DNA of 5,487 nucleotides from an uncultured Maribacter sp. GTDB taxonomy: Bacteria; Bacteroidota; Bacteroidia; Flavobacteriales; Flavobacteriaceae. A program made the position numbers and the translations under genes. The DNA is taken from contig CAJQMW010000583.1 of NCBI GenBank assembly GCA_905479535.1, forward strand, positions 1 to 5,487. The letters run 5' to 3'. This document shows, piece after piece, positions 1 to 5,487 of this stretch. Under the pieces are notes generated by a model. It ran no database searches. It had not been told where the DNA came from and saw only the letters and a list, made by a program, of their open reading frames with translations. Positions within the stretch are counted from its first letter, which is position 1. Every line of letters begins with the position of its first letter.

Positions 1-232
1 CGTTTTAGTTGTAATTGACGACACCAATTGGAAGCAGAAGTACAATTTTGAAAATTATTTTAATGACTCTGAGGAAAGGTCTGATCGAAAAGAGAGAACA
101 AAAAATCTATTTTATGTTTCCTGTTCAAGGGCAAAGGAAAACCTAGTCGTATTGGCACTTTCACAAATGGGGTCTTCTTCAATGCAAACAATTAACAACT
201 GGTTTGGCTCCGAAAACATTACAAGAATTTAA
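1..232 (+). CDS. C-terminal end of a UvrD/Rep-family (SF1) DNA helicase, partial
   Basis: The open frame begins at base 2 and gives 76 residues before TAA at 230-232; the start lies beyond the left edge. The first visible residues, VLVVIDD, look like the beta strand that follows helicase motif V. Residues 35-50 contain FYVSCSRAKENL, a very good match to SF1 helicase motif VI, whose arginine (R43 here) contacts the ATP gamma-phosphate. The protein ends in NNWFGSENITRI. UvrD-like helicases move 3' to 5' on single-stranded DNA using ATP. The spacing and the short tail after motif VI resemble the UvrD-like helicases that pair with OLD-type nucleases in defence loci (GajB of Gabija) more than housekeeping UvrD or PcrA, which carry a longer C-terminal extension. 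The family call is firm. The defence subtype is an inference from a short fragment, because the ATPase core and upstream neighbour are not visible. Confidence 0.82.
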   Translation, partial: VLVVIDDTNWKQKYNFENYFNDSEERSDRKERTKNLFYVSCSRAKENLVVLALSQMGSSSMQTINNWFGSENITRI

Positions 233-250
233 GTAGAACTAAGATTTCTT

Positions 251-293
251 ACCCAAAAACCTTGCGCGAGAATCCTATCTGGTTTTTGTAGGT
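251..293. other. Imperfect inverted repeat between convergent genes (possible weak terminator)
   Basis: Bases 251-261 (ACC plus CAAAAACC) can pair with 281-288 (GGTTTTTG) and 291-293 (GGT), with a two-base bulge and a 19-base loop. It sits 19 bases after the helicase stop, in the gap between that gene and the convergent phosphoesterase, where transcription should end in both directions. No T-run follows the stem on either strand, so a normal intrinsic terminator is not shown. The rest of this gap (233-381) holds no recognised gene; a tandem GCTAAGC pair lies at 306-319. Confidence 0.25.
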
Positions 294-381
294 TCCGACA
301 GATGAGCTAAGCGCTAAGCAAAAATCGGATTGTGCATATCTATTTTGTATCACCACAAAAAGAAGTGAAACTTTTCAACCA

Positions 382-1146
382 TCATGTAATTTCAATAAAA
401 CTATCCCTCGAAAAATCTATATGCTCATTCAAATCAACATAGCCCAACTGATTGCACAACATAGTAGTAGTCCCAAGTTGCATGCGGTTACCAAGATTTC
501 TATGTACATGGCCATAAATCCAGTAATCAATATTTGATTTGGTAATATAATCGGTTTTATCAACAACGAAAGCATCGTTAAGTGAACTGCCCTTAAATTC
601 CGGGGAATTGCATAGGGGCGTGGGCAAATGATGGGTAACCAACACCGTTTTGCCGCTATGATTTTCGAGACTTTGATTCAAAAAATTAAAAGCCTCCGCA
701 TGAAGCTGATTAAAATCATCAACGCCTAGCCGCCTATCACCCATTCGGATTTTATAGAAGTCATTGACGCCTCTGGACACCGAGTTTCTGTTTTCAGCAT
801 GTATATGGCTCCAAAATGTAGAAAAAAGTAGCGTCAGGTCAGCTATAATTACAGATTGATTATTTAGAAGGAACACGTTAGGTTGCAACTCCCATTTAAA
901 AGGCTCTTTGTGCAAAGCCAAATCATATCCGCCATAGTATTCATGATTGCCGGCTATAACATAAGTTTGATCGTAATGGTCAGATGCCCATTTAAAAAAA
1001 TCCAGATTTTCAAAATTATTTCCTAGATAGTAAGTATCTCCGGCAACAATGAGAATCTCCCCTGAAGGTATTAAAGGGTTATTCGCTAGCCATCTTTTGT
1101 TTTTGGCAAACTCTAAGTGCAAATCAGAACAGTATTGAATTCTCAC
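382..1146 (-). CDS. Calcineurin-like metallophosphoesterase, 254 aa
   Basis: This is a complete single-domain phosphoesterase of the calcineurin-like superfamily. These enzymes use two metal ions to cleave phosphomono- or phosphodiesters. All the family's metal-site motifs are present in order: D8 and H10 in SDLHLEF, G36-D37 in VAGDTYYLG, the GNHE block at 66-69, the histidine pair 172-173 in VTHHLPTP, and GHVH at 212-215. There is no signal peptide or membrane segment, so it is expected in the cytoplasm. The start is GTG (1144-1146). It is chosen because MRIQYCSDLHLEF places the first motif at the very N-terminus, as usual for this family. No Shine-Dalgarno sequence and no clear TAnnTTTG promoter box was found upstream. 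The gene is convergent with the helicase and stands alone. Its substrate cannot be told from sequence: nucleotide, nucleic acid and protein phosphatase roles all occur in this superfamily. It could be cargo of an island ending at the tRNA-Asp gene. Confidence 0.88.
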   Translation of the reverse strand: MRIQYCSDLHLEFAKNKRWLANNPLIPSGEILIVAGDTYYLGNNFENLDFFKWASDHYDQTYVIAGNHEYYGGYDLALHKEPFKWELQPNVFLLNNQSVIIADLTLLFSTFWSHIHAENRNSVSRGVNDFYKIRMGDRRLGVDDFNQLHAEAFNFLNQSLENHSGKTVLVTHHLPTPLCNSPEFKGSSLNDAFVVDKTDYITKSNIDYWIYGHVHRNLGNRMQLGTTTMLCNQLGYVDLNEHIDFSRDSFIEIT

Positions 1147-1210
1147 TATATTTCAATTTAGAAAAAGAAAAGTAAGAAGATAAATTGATTTTATTTCATT
1201 TTACCATAAA

Positions 1211-1236
1211 TGCCAATGGCAACAATAGGGTATTGT
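1211..1236. repeat. Two adjacent small palindromes upstream of the phosphoesterase
   Basis: TGCCA-A-TGGCA (1211-1221) is a perfect 5-base inverted repeat with one central base. It is followed without a gap by ACAATA-GGG-TATTGT (1222-1236), a perfect 6-base inverted repeat with a three-base centre. They lie about 65-90 bases upstream of the phosphoesterase GTG. This size and symmetry suit dimeric regulator operators or recombinase/accessory-protein sites, but no bound protein can be named. Such short palindromes can also arise by chance in AT-rich DNA. Confidence 0.4.
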
Positions 1237-1240
1237 AAAA

Positions 1241-1291
1241 TGCTGCAAAGAAGTAAAAAAGGGGCAAAAATGCAGCACGATTGCAGCACGC
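1241..1291. repeat. TGCAGCA repeat cluster: inverted copy plus two direct copies
   Basis: TGCAGCACG occurs at 1271-1279 and again at 1282-1290, an 11-base spacing close to one helical turn. The same heptamer core appears in the opposite orientation as TGCTGCA at 1241-1247. The cluster lies in the noncoding gap on the 3' side of tRNA-Asp. Short repeats in helical phase are typical of arm-type binding sites for tyrosine recombinases and of cooperative regulator sites. No integrase gene is in the window, so the function is open. Apart from this cluster and the palindromes at 1211-1236, the gap 1147-1350 shows no gene or recognisable promoter. Confidence 0.4.
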
Positions 1292-1350
1292 TGATTAACT
1301 TTTATTTAACATTAATATTTTCATAACATTGAATATCAAATACTTATAAA

Positions 1351-1377
1351 TAAAAAAGCCTCGAAAAATCGAGGCTT
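1351..1377 (-). terminator. Intrinsic terminator of tRNA-Asp
   Basis: On the minus strand the sequence reads AAGCCTCGA-TTTT-TCGAGGCTT followed by further T residues. This is a perfect 9-base stem (1356-1364 with 1369-1377) with a four-base loop, running into a T-tract. It begins only three bases after the tRNA 3' end, so it ends the tRNA transcript and leaves a very short trailer. It also insulates the phosphoesterase from transcription coming through the tRNA. Confidence 0.92.
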
Positions 1378-1380
1378 ATG

Positions 1381-1454
1381 CGGTCTGGACGGGACTCGAA
1401 CCCGCGACCCCCTGCGTGACAGGCAGGTATTCTAACCAACTGAACTACCAGACC
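1381..1454 (-). tRNA. tRNA-Asp (anticodon GTC)
   Basis: The minus strand folds as a standard 74-nucleotide tRNA. The acceptor stem GGTCTGG (1448-1454) pairs with CCAGACC, followed by discriminator G at 1381. The D arm contains the invariant GG pair, the anticodon loop is CTGTCAC with anticodon GTC on a CCTGC/GCAGG stem, and the T arm carries GGTTCGAGTCC. The body is close to the common bacterial tRNA-Asp, and G as discriminator is an aspartate identity element. The CCA tail is not encoded: the next bases are CAT, then the terminator stem. CCA must therefore be added by the nucleotidyltransferase. The gene has its own promoter and terminator. tRNA 3' ends are common integration sites, and accessory-type DNA begins on the 3' side here. 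Confidence 0.97.
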
Positions 1455-1471
1455 GTGGCGTTTAGCGTGTG

Positions 1472-1502
1472 CAAATATACATTGCTTATTCAATTGCACA
1501 AA
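1472..1502 (-). promoter_or_regulatory. Bacteroidota-type promoter of tRNA-Asp
   Basis: On the minus strand TTTG (1499-1502) is followed by a 19-base spacer and TATATTTG (1472-1479). This matches the Bacteroidota sigma-ABfr pattern, a -33 TTTG and a -7 TAnnTTTG, at the usual spacing. Transcription would start about seven bases downstream, near 1465, giving a tRNA 5' leader of roughly 10 bases. It lies in the 74-base gap after the DUF58 gene, so the tRNA need not depend on read-through from it. Confidence 0.8.
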
Positions 1503-1528
1503 CAATTTTATTTAAAATTAAGTCCTAA

Positions 1529-2458
1529 CTATAAAAATTTGTTACGTTCCACCAGAAAGGTATTCAGAATGGTGGAAAAATCCGCTTTTATATCAACGGC
1601 TACATATTTAATTCTGTATTGGGAGCATTTAAGTTTTATAGTGGAAAGGTAATTGGCCAATTCCTTTTCATATGCTTCTTTAATATTGTTGGCGTACAGG
1701 TCCAAATACTGACCGGTCTCAACATCTATAAATCTTTTTGGGGTATTCTCAAAATTGAAGTGCAGTTCTTTCTCCTTATCCAACAAATGAAAGAGGACCA
1801 CTTCATGCTTATTGTATTTTAAATGTCGCAAGGCCTCAAAAAGCTCTTCATCGGATTTTTCCGTTTGGAACATGTCCGTAAACAAAAAAATAAGACTACG
1901 TCGTTTTATCTTTTCCGCAATTTGGTGTAAGTAGGTGTAGGTGGCCGTTTCTTTTGGTGGCTGTTCGGCCATTCCAATTTCACTTAATTTGGCCAACAGC
2001 ATTTGAAAGTGTCTTTCACTGCCTTTTTCGGGGGAGTAATAATTATATTTATCCGAATAAATACTCAAACCCACAGCATCCCGCTGTTTCTTGAGCACGT
2101 TCATTAAAGCGGCAATGGCCAGAACTCCAAACCCGATTTTATTCAAACTCCCTAGACCTAGTTCTTTAACCTTCGGGTAGTACATAGACGCTGAATTATC
2201 CAAAATCATATGGCACCTAAGATTGGTCTCTTCTTCGTAGCGCTTGGTATACAGCTTATCGGTCTTGGCAAAAAGCTTCCAATCTATATGTTTGGTGCTT
2301 TCGCCATTATTATAAATCTTATGTTCAGCAAATTCTGCAGAAAACCCATGAAAGGGACTCTTGTGGATACCACTTATAAAACCTTCCACAACTTGGTCCG
2401 CCAGAAGTTCCAAGTTTTGAAAAAGCGAGGCCTTATTTAATTCGGATTGTAGGTTCAT
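1529..2458 (-). CDS. DUF58 protein with von Willebrand factor A-like fold, 309 aa
   Basis: The N-terminal half carries the DUF58 signature around residues 44-80: GESTKHIDWKLFAKTDKLY followed by KRYEEETN. Residues 83-200 have VWA features: a DxSxS metal-ion-adhesion motif (D87, S89, S91 in DNSAS), threonines at 171-175 that could serve as the second element, and TD at 194-195 in LIFLFTDMF. Helix and strand segments continue to about residue 295. No signal peptide or membrane helix is visible, so it should be cytoplasmic. DUF58 proteins usually sit beside MoxR-type AAA+ ATPases and Bat (aerotolerance) proteins, and are thought to act with MoxR as a chaperone-like or complex-assembly pair. No MoxR or Bat gene is visible here, so a partner would have to be elsewhere. 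The start is ATG at 2456-2458 and fits the family N-terminus. A weak TATCTTTA box lies only five bases upstream and lacks a good -33 element. The gene follows trxA by 168 bases, with a strong hairpin between, so it is probably separately expressed. Confidence 0.88.
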   Translation of the reverse strand: MNLQSELNKASLFQNLELLADQVVEGFISGIHKSPFHGFSAEFAEHKIYNNGESTKHIDWKLFAKTDKLYTKRYEEETNLRCHMILDNSASMYYPKVKELGLGSLNKIGFGVLAIAALMNVLKKQRDAVGLSIYSDKYNYYSPEKGSERHFQMLLAKLSEIGMAEQPPKETATYTYLHQIAEKIKRRSLIFLFTDMFQTEKSDEELFEALRHLKYNKHEVVLFHLLDKEKELHFNFENTPKRFIDVETGQYLDLYANNIKEAYEKELANYLSTIKLKCSQYRIKYVAVDIKADFSTILNTFLVERNKFL

Positions 2459-2520
2459 AGGTGTAAAGATAAGGAAGATGGGTCGTGGATGATTTTGGAA
2501 TTGTGACCAACTTCACCAAC

Positions 2521-2545
2521 ACCCCTATAATCCCCTCAAGGGGAT
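2521..2545. repeat. C/G-rich short repeat, copy 1
   Basis: ACCCCTATAAT is followed by a hairpin ATCCCC-TCAA-GGGGAT (2530-2545). The design CCCCTA, a few bases, CCCC, about four bases, GGGG is the same as in the copy at 2603-2626, which lies in the opposite orientation. Short interspersed repeats of this general look are familiar in Flavobacteriia intergenic regions; that is general knowledge, not a search result. This copy lies between the trxA terminator and the DUF58 start. Confidence 0.5.
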
Positions 2546-2557
2546 AATTTCTCTACA

Positions 2558-2592
2558 ATCAAAAAAACCTGCGGAAAGCAGGCTTTTTTGAT
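2558..2592 (-). terminator. Hairpin terminator after trxA (symmetrical, possibly bidirectional)
   Basis: CCTGC (2568-2572) pairs with GCAGG (2578-2582) around a GGAAA loop. Beyond one A/C mismatch, the flanking A-run 2561-2566 pairs with the T-run 2584-2589, and three more bases pair outside. On the minus strand the stem is followed by seven T residues, so it should end trxA transcription about 35 bases after the stop. The T-run on the plus side makes it look usable in both directions, though no plus-strand gene leads into it. Confidence 0.88.
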
Positions 2593-2602
2593 TTTTTTAT
2601 GT

Positions 2603-2626
2603 TTCCCCCTTTGGGGGCTAGGGGGC
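2603..2626. repeat. C/G-rich short repeat, copy 2, abutting the trxA stop
   Basis: Read on the minus strand this is GCCCCCTA, then GCCCCC-AAA-GGGGG and AA, starting at the base immediately after the trxA TAA. It shares the layout of the repeat at 2521-2545 but is inverted relative to it, so the pair brackets the trxA terminator. The GCCCCCAAAGGGGG part can itself fold into a 5-base G/C stem with a very short loop. Confidence 0.5.
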
Positions 2627-2944
2627 TTACAGCACTGCGTCAATTGCGTCCGTATAGACTTTCTTTGGGGAAACCCCTACTTGTCTGCTCACGATTTCAC
2701 CATCTTTGAATACCAATACCGTTGGAATATTACGGACACCGTATTTAGCTGCGAACTCCTGATTGGCATCCACATCAACCTTTCCAACCACTGCCTTTCC
2801 TTCATAATCGTTACTAACTTCATCGATTATTGGGCCGACCATTCTACATGGACCGCACCAAGCTGCCCAAAAGTCCACTACTACCGGTTTATCACTTTTC
2901 AAAACTACCTCGTCAAAAGTAGCGTCTGTTATTTCTAATGCCAT
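2627..2944 (-). CDS. trxA: Thioredoxin, 105 aa
   Basis: This is a classic single-domain thioredoxin of normal length. It is the small disulfide reductase that passes electrons from thioredoxin reductase to ribonucleotide reductase, peroxiredoxins and other cytoplasmic targets. The redox centre WCGPC is at residues 29-33 (C30 and C33) inside DFWAAWCGPCRM. D24 matches the buried aspartate in front of the active site, and P74 in RNIPT is the conserved cis-proline. The glycine-containing C-terminal strand and helix (FKDGEIVSRQVG, then VSPKKVYTDAIDAVL) complete the fold. There is no signal peptide or extra domain, which separates it from the exported TlpA/ResA-like relatives. The ATG at 2942-2944 is the only suitable start. 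The AT-rich leader lacks a Shine-Dalgarno sequence. The gene has a likely promoter upstream and a strong terminator downstream, so it appears monocistronic although it runs in the same direction as dnaE. Confidence 0.97.
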   Translation of the reverse strand: MALEITDATFDEVVLKSDKPVVVDFWAAWCGPCRMVGPIIDEVSNDYEGKAVVGKVDVDANQEFAAKYGVRNIPTVLVFKDGEIVSRQVGVSPKKVYTDAIDAVL

Positions 2945-2960
2945 TTTGTTTACTTTTATC

Positions 2961-2994
2961 GGTTACGCAAAGTTAGTCAAATATTCTGCTCAAA
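2961..2994 (-). promoter_or_regulatory. Probable trxA promoter
   Basis: On the minus strand TAACTTTG (2968-2975) is a full match to the Bacteroidota -7 consensus TAnnTTTG. A TTTG lies upstream at 2991-2994, but with only 15 bases between the boxes, shorter than the usual 17-23, so the -33 element is uncertain. Transcription would begin near 2961, giving an AT-rich leader of about 17 bases before the trxA ATG. The rest of the dnaE-trxA gap (2995-3081) contains no clear terminator. Confidence 0.6.
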
Positions 2995-3081
2995 CCTTAC
3001 CTCTGTAATAATCGTTTTGACTATATCGGTATCAATCTTGTCTATCTAGAGGGTTTTGCTAGCTTATGGTCAACTTTTTGG

Positions 3082-5487
3082 TCAATTCAATTTATAGTGA
3101 ACCTGGTTATCCTCTAATTGTTTTAGAAGCTCACTGGAGATTTGAACTTTCTGTTTCCTACTGGATAAATTTACCTTAATCTGCTCTTCCATTTCATAAA
3201 CCACAAAATTTAAAGGGTGATTTCCTTTGTGTGGTACCAAGGTATCCTTTAATTGATGTATTCCTTCTTTCTTCAGTTCGTCTATGTTAAGCTTTATCGT
3301 CAGCTTTTTAGCATAGCTGTCCATTACTTCTTGAAGTAGCATAAAGCTATTGTACTGTAGTCTTGGGTCACCTTTTTTACCCGTTTCGCGGTTGGTCCAC
3401 CCTTCCCTTACAAATACTTTGAGATAGACAAATGAATTGATCATGAGGAAATGACGGAACTTAAGGTACTCCTCACCAAAAATTCGAAACTCGTAGGAAT
3501 CGGTATAGTCTTCCATGCAAAAAACAGCCCACCCTTTGCCGTTCTTGGAAACTCGATGCTGCACGTCCGTAATCACTCCTGCAAAGGAAAGCTCCCTATT
3601 TACGTAGTTTTCCAATTCGTTTGCATTGGAAACACCTGCATTGCAAAAAGCATTGATTTCCGTTTTAAAATCATCAAGCGGATGTCCGGAAATATAGATG
3701 CCAACGACCTCTTTCTCTCTTCGAAGTTTTTCCATGGTTCCCCATTCCTCACAAGGTGGCACTATGGGTTCTGGAATTTCGGCATCGCTCATTCCGCCGA
3801 ACATATCCATCTGCGAGGAGTTTTTGTTCTCTTGATATTTTGCGGCGGATCTAATTACCTTTTCCAAAAACGTCACCCCGTCTCCCTCGTCGTGAAAATA
3901 CTGTGCACGATGTGTTGTTCCAAAGGAATCAAACCCTCCTGCTACGGCCAAGTTTTCAAATGCTTTCTTGTTAGCTGACCTCAAATCAATTCTTTTGGCC
4001 AAATCAAAAACTGATCTATAACTACCGTCTTTTTTCCGGTTTTCCACAATGGTCTCTACAGCGGAGCGGCCAACTCCTTTAATGGCCCCCATGCCAAAAC
4101 GCACGGCACCCTGTTTATTTACGGCAAACTTGTAATAAGATTCATTTACGTCCGGGCCTAAAACCTCCAGCCCCATACGCTTGCACTCTTCCATGAAAAA
4201 GGTGACTTGCTTTATGTCGTTCATATTATTGCTCAACACCGCGGCCATATATTCGGCAGGGTAATGTGCCTTTAGATAGGCTGTTTGGTAAGCAATGTAC
4301 GCATAGCACGTGGAGTGACTTTTGTTAAAGGCATAGGCGGCAAAAGCTTCCCAATCCTTCCAGATTTTTTCCAATGTTTCCACGGGATGCCCATTGGCGG
4401 CTCCACCTTCCAAAAATTGGGGTTTCATTTTTTGGAGTACGGAAAATATTTTTTTACCCATCGCCTTTCGCAGAACATCCGCATCACCTTTGGAGAAGCC
4501 CGCCAATTTTTGGGAAAGCAACATCACCTGCTCTTGGTACACCGTAATCCCATACGTTTCCTTCAAGTATTCCTCCATATCGGGAAGGTCATAGGTGATT
4601 TCTTCCTCGCCGTGTTTCCGCGCAATAAAGCTGGGGATATATTCCATCGGTCCCGGACGATACAATGCATTCATAGCGATGAGGTCATCAAAAACCGTAG
4701 GTTTTAGGTTTTTCATGTGCTTTTGCATTCCCGGCGATTCGTACTGGAATATTCCTACCGTATCCCCACGCTGGAAAAGCTCGTATGTTTTCTCATCATC
4801 CAACGGAAAATCATCGGGGACCAAATCTATTCCTGTTCTGGCCTTAACAATTTTCACCGTGTCCTTGATGAGGGTCAGTGTTTTTAACCCCAAGAAATCC
4901 ATCTTAAGGAGTCCCGCACTTTCCACCACGGAGTTGTCGAACTGGGTCACGTATAGGTCGGAATCTTTTGCGGTGGACACAGGGACGAAATTGGTGATGT
5001 CATCTGGGGTGATGATGACCCCGCAAGCGTGGATTCCTGTATTTCGGAGCGAGCCTTCAAGCACCCGGGCCATCTTTACGGTCTGCCCTTCGAGATCATC
5101 CCCTTCGGAGATGTTCAACAGTTCATTGACTTTTTCAAGTTCATCGGAACGGAATCTCTTTCGCAAATCAGCTTCCTCAACCCCAAAAATCTTGTTCAAC
5201 TTGGACATATTGGGGATAAGCTTGGCAATACGGTCGGCATCACTCAATGGAAGATCTAGAACCCGTGCCGTATCCCTGATGGAGGATTTGGCAGCCATAG
5301 TACCATAGGTAATAATTTGTGCTACCTGATTCGACCCATATTTGTTGATTACATAATCCATGACCCTACTTCGTCCTTCGTCATCAAAGTCAATGTCAAT
5401 ATCGGGCATGGATACCCTATCGGGATTCAGGAAACGCTCAAAAAGGAGGTCGTACTTGAGTGGGTCAATATTGGTAATGCCCAAACA
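3082..5487 (-). CDS. dnaE: DNA polymerase III alpha subunit, C-terminal 801 residues (5' end outside window)
   Basis: This is the catalytic subunit of the replicative polymerase; it copies both strands as part of the holoenzyme. Numbering from the first visible codon, the palm carries PDIDIDF, with catalytic aspartates D29 and D31, and the third one, D197, in KMDFLGL; these correspond to E. coli D401, D403 and D555. The fingers contain ALYRPGPMEYIP (about 274-285) and the FNKSHSTCYAYIAYQTAYLK block (about 387-406). A helix-hairpin-helix, MGAIKGVG, lies at about 466-473. QMDMF at 559-563 matches the internal beta-clamp-binding motif. An OB fold follows (about 632-715) and a C-terminal tau-binding-type region ends at TGA 3082-3084. 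The PHP domain and true start are missing because the window ends; the TTG at 5482-5484 is an internal leucine codon, as the frame stays open to the edge. This is DnaE, not PolC, since no exonuclease domain is inserted. No intein, frameshift or missing catalytic residue is seen. Confidence 0.97.
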   Translation of the reverse strand, partial: CLGITNIDPLKYDLLFERFLNPDRVSMPDIDIDFDDEGRSRVMDYVINKYGSNQVAQIITYGTMAAKSSIRDTARVLDLPLSDADRIAKLIPNMSKLNKIFGVEEADLRKRFRSDELEKVNELLNISEGDDLEGQTVKMARVLEGSLRNTGIHACGVIITPDDITNFVPVSTAKDSDLYVTQFDNSVVESAGLLKMDFLGLKTLTLIKDTVKIVKARTGIDLVPDDFPLDDEKTYELFQRGDTVGIFQYESPGMQKHMKNLKPTVFDDLIAMNALYRPGPMEYIPSFIARKHGEEEITYDLPDMEEYLKETYGITVYQEQVMLLSQKLAGFSKGDADVLRKAMGKKIFSVLQKMKPQFLEGGAANGHPVETLEKIWKDWEAFAAYAFNKSHSTCYAYIAYQTAYLKAHYPAEYMAAVLSNNMNDIKQVTFFMEECKRMGLEVLGPDVNESYYKFAVNKQGAVRFGMGAIKGVGRSAVETIVENRKKDGSYRSVFDLAKRIDLRSANKKAFENLAVAGGFDSFGTTHRAQYFHDEGDGVTFLEKVIRSAAKYQENKNSSQMDMFGGMSDAEIPEPIVPPCEEWGTMEKLRREKEVVGIYISGHPLDDFKTEINAFCNAGVSNANELENYVNRELSFAGVITDVQHRVSKNGKGWAVFCMEDYTDSYEFRIFGEEYLKFRHFLMINSFVYLKVFVREGWTNRETGKKGDPRLQYNSFMLLQEVMDSYAKKLTIKLNIDELKKEGIHQLKDTLVPHKGNHPLNFVVYEMEEQIKVNLSSRKQKVQISSELLKQLEDNQVHYKLN

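Noticed and set aside
243..374. Minus-strand open stretch of about 41 codons after the phosphoesterase, ending GFSRKVFG
   Set aside because: It has no start codon of its own beyond an internal GTG, no recognisable family, and lies in a different frame from the phosphoesterase. It was considered as a gene remnant but is too short to support.
1416..1652. Plus-strand open frame of 78 codons across the tRNA-Asp and the DUF58 3' end
   Set aside because: It runs through a tRNA gene and antisense to DUF58, and has no family features.
2464..2471. TATCTTTA as a promoter box for the DUF58 gene
   Set aside because: The last base departs from TAnnTTTG, no TTTG lies at the right distance, and it is only five bases from the ATG, which would make the message leaderless.
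2588..2938. Plus-strand open frame of 116 codons over trxA
   Set aside because: It is the reverse complement of the thioredoxin gene; the minus-strand protein has every thioredoxin hallmark.
3068..3085. Direct repeat GGTCAA at 3068-3073 and 3080-3085 overlapping the dnaE stop
   Set aside because: Six-base repeat at 12-base spacing, easily due to chance, with no terminator shape around it.
4595..5308. Long plus-strand open frame (237 codons) inside dnaE, and similar ones at 3451-3978 and 4285-4707
   Set aside because: These are antisense to a clearly real dnaE, have serine- or phenylalanine-rich composition typical of shadow frames, and show no recognisable domain.
5482..5484. TTG as a possible start codon for the dnaE frame
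   Set aside because: The frame stays open to the window edge, and the sequence here is the middle of the polymerase domain, so this is an internal leucine and the gene is simply cut by the window.

Overview
The window looks like a chromosome piece from a member of the Bacteroidota, most likely a Flavobacteriia-type organism. The evidence is the style of the DnaE, thioredoxin and DUF58 proteins, start codons with no clear Shine-Dalgarno sequence, and two promoters of the Bacteroidota form (TTTG, spacer, TAnnTTTG). This lineage call is inference from sequence style; no database search was made.

Layout. Positions 1-232 (+) hold the last 76 codons of a UvrD/Rep-family superfamily 1 helicase. A 149-base convergent gap follows. 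Then comes a minus-strand calcineurin-like metallophosphoesterase (382-1146, GTG start), and a 200-base AT-rich gap with an unusual cluster of small palindromes and direct repeats (1211-1291). Next, on the minus strand, is a complete tRNA-Asp(GTC) (1381-1454), with a strong hairpin terminator directly after it (1351-1377) and a textbook Bacteroidota promoter directly before it (1472-1502). Right of the tRNA the genes are ordinary core genes, all on the minus strand: a DUF58/VWA protein (1529-2458), thioredoxin trxA (2627-2944) and the C-terminal 801 residues of the replicative DNA polymerase III alpha subunit dnaE (3082-5487, running off the right edge).

How the parts fit. The dnaE, trxA and DUF58 genes run in one direction but are probably not one transcript. 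trxA has its own promoter-like site in the 137-base gap after dnaE, and a strong hairpin lies between trxA and the DUF58 gene. That hairpin is flanked by two inverted copies of a C/G-rich short repeat; one copy begins immediately after the trxA stop codon. The tRNA-Asp appears to be the boundary between this core block and a left-hand part of accessory character (helicase of a type often found in defence systems, phosphoesterase, repeat cluster). This suggests a genomic or defence island attached at the 3' side of the tRNA. Neither an integrase nor the second attachment site lies in the window, so that reading is inference.

No clearly new system can be demonstrated here. The best leads are the cut-off helicase at the left edge (its unseen upstream neighbour would decide whether it belongs to a Gabija-type pair) and the repeat cluster beside the tRNA.
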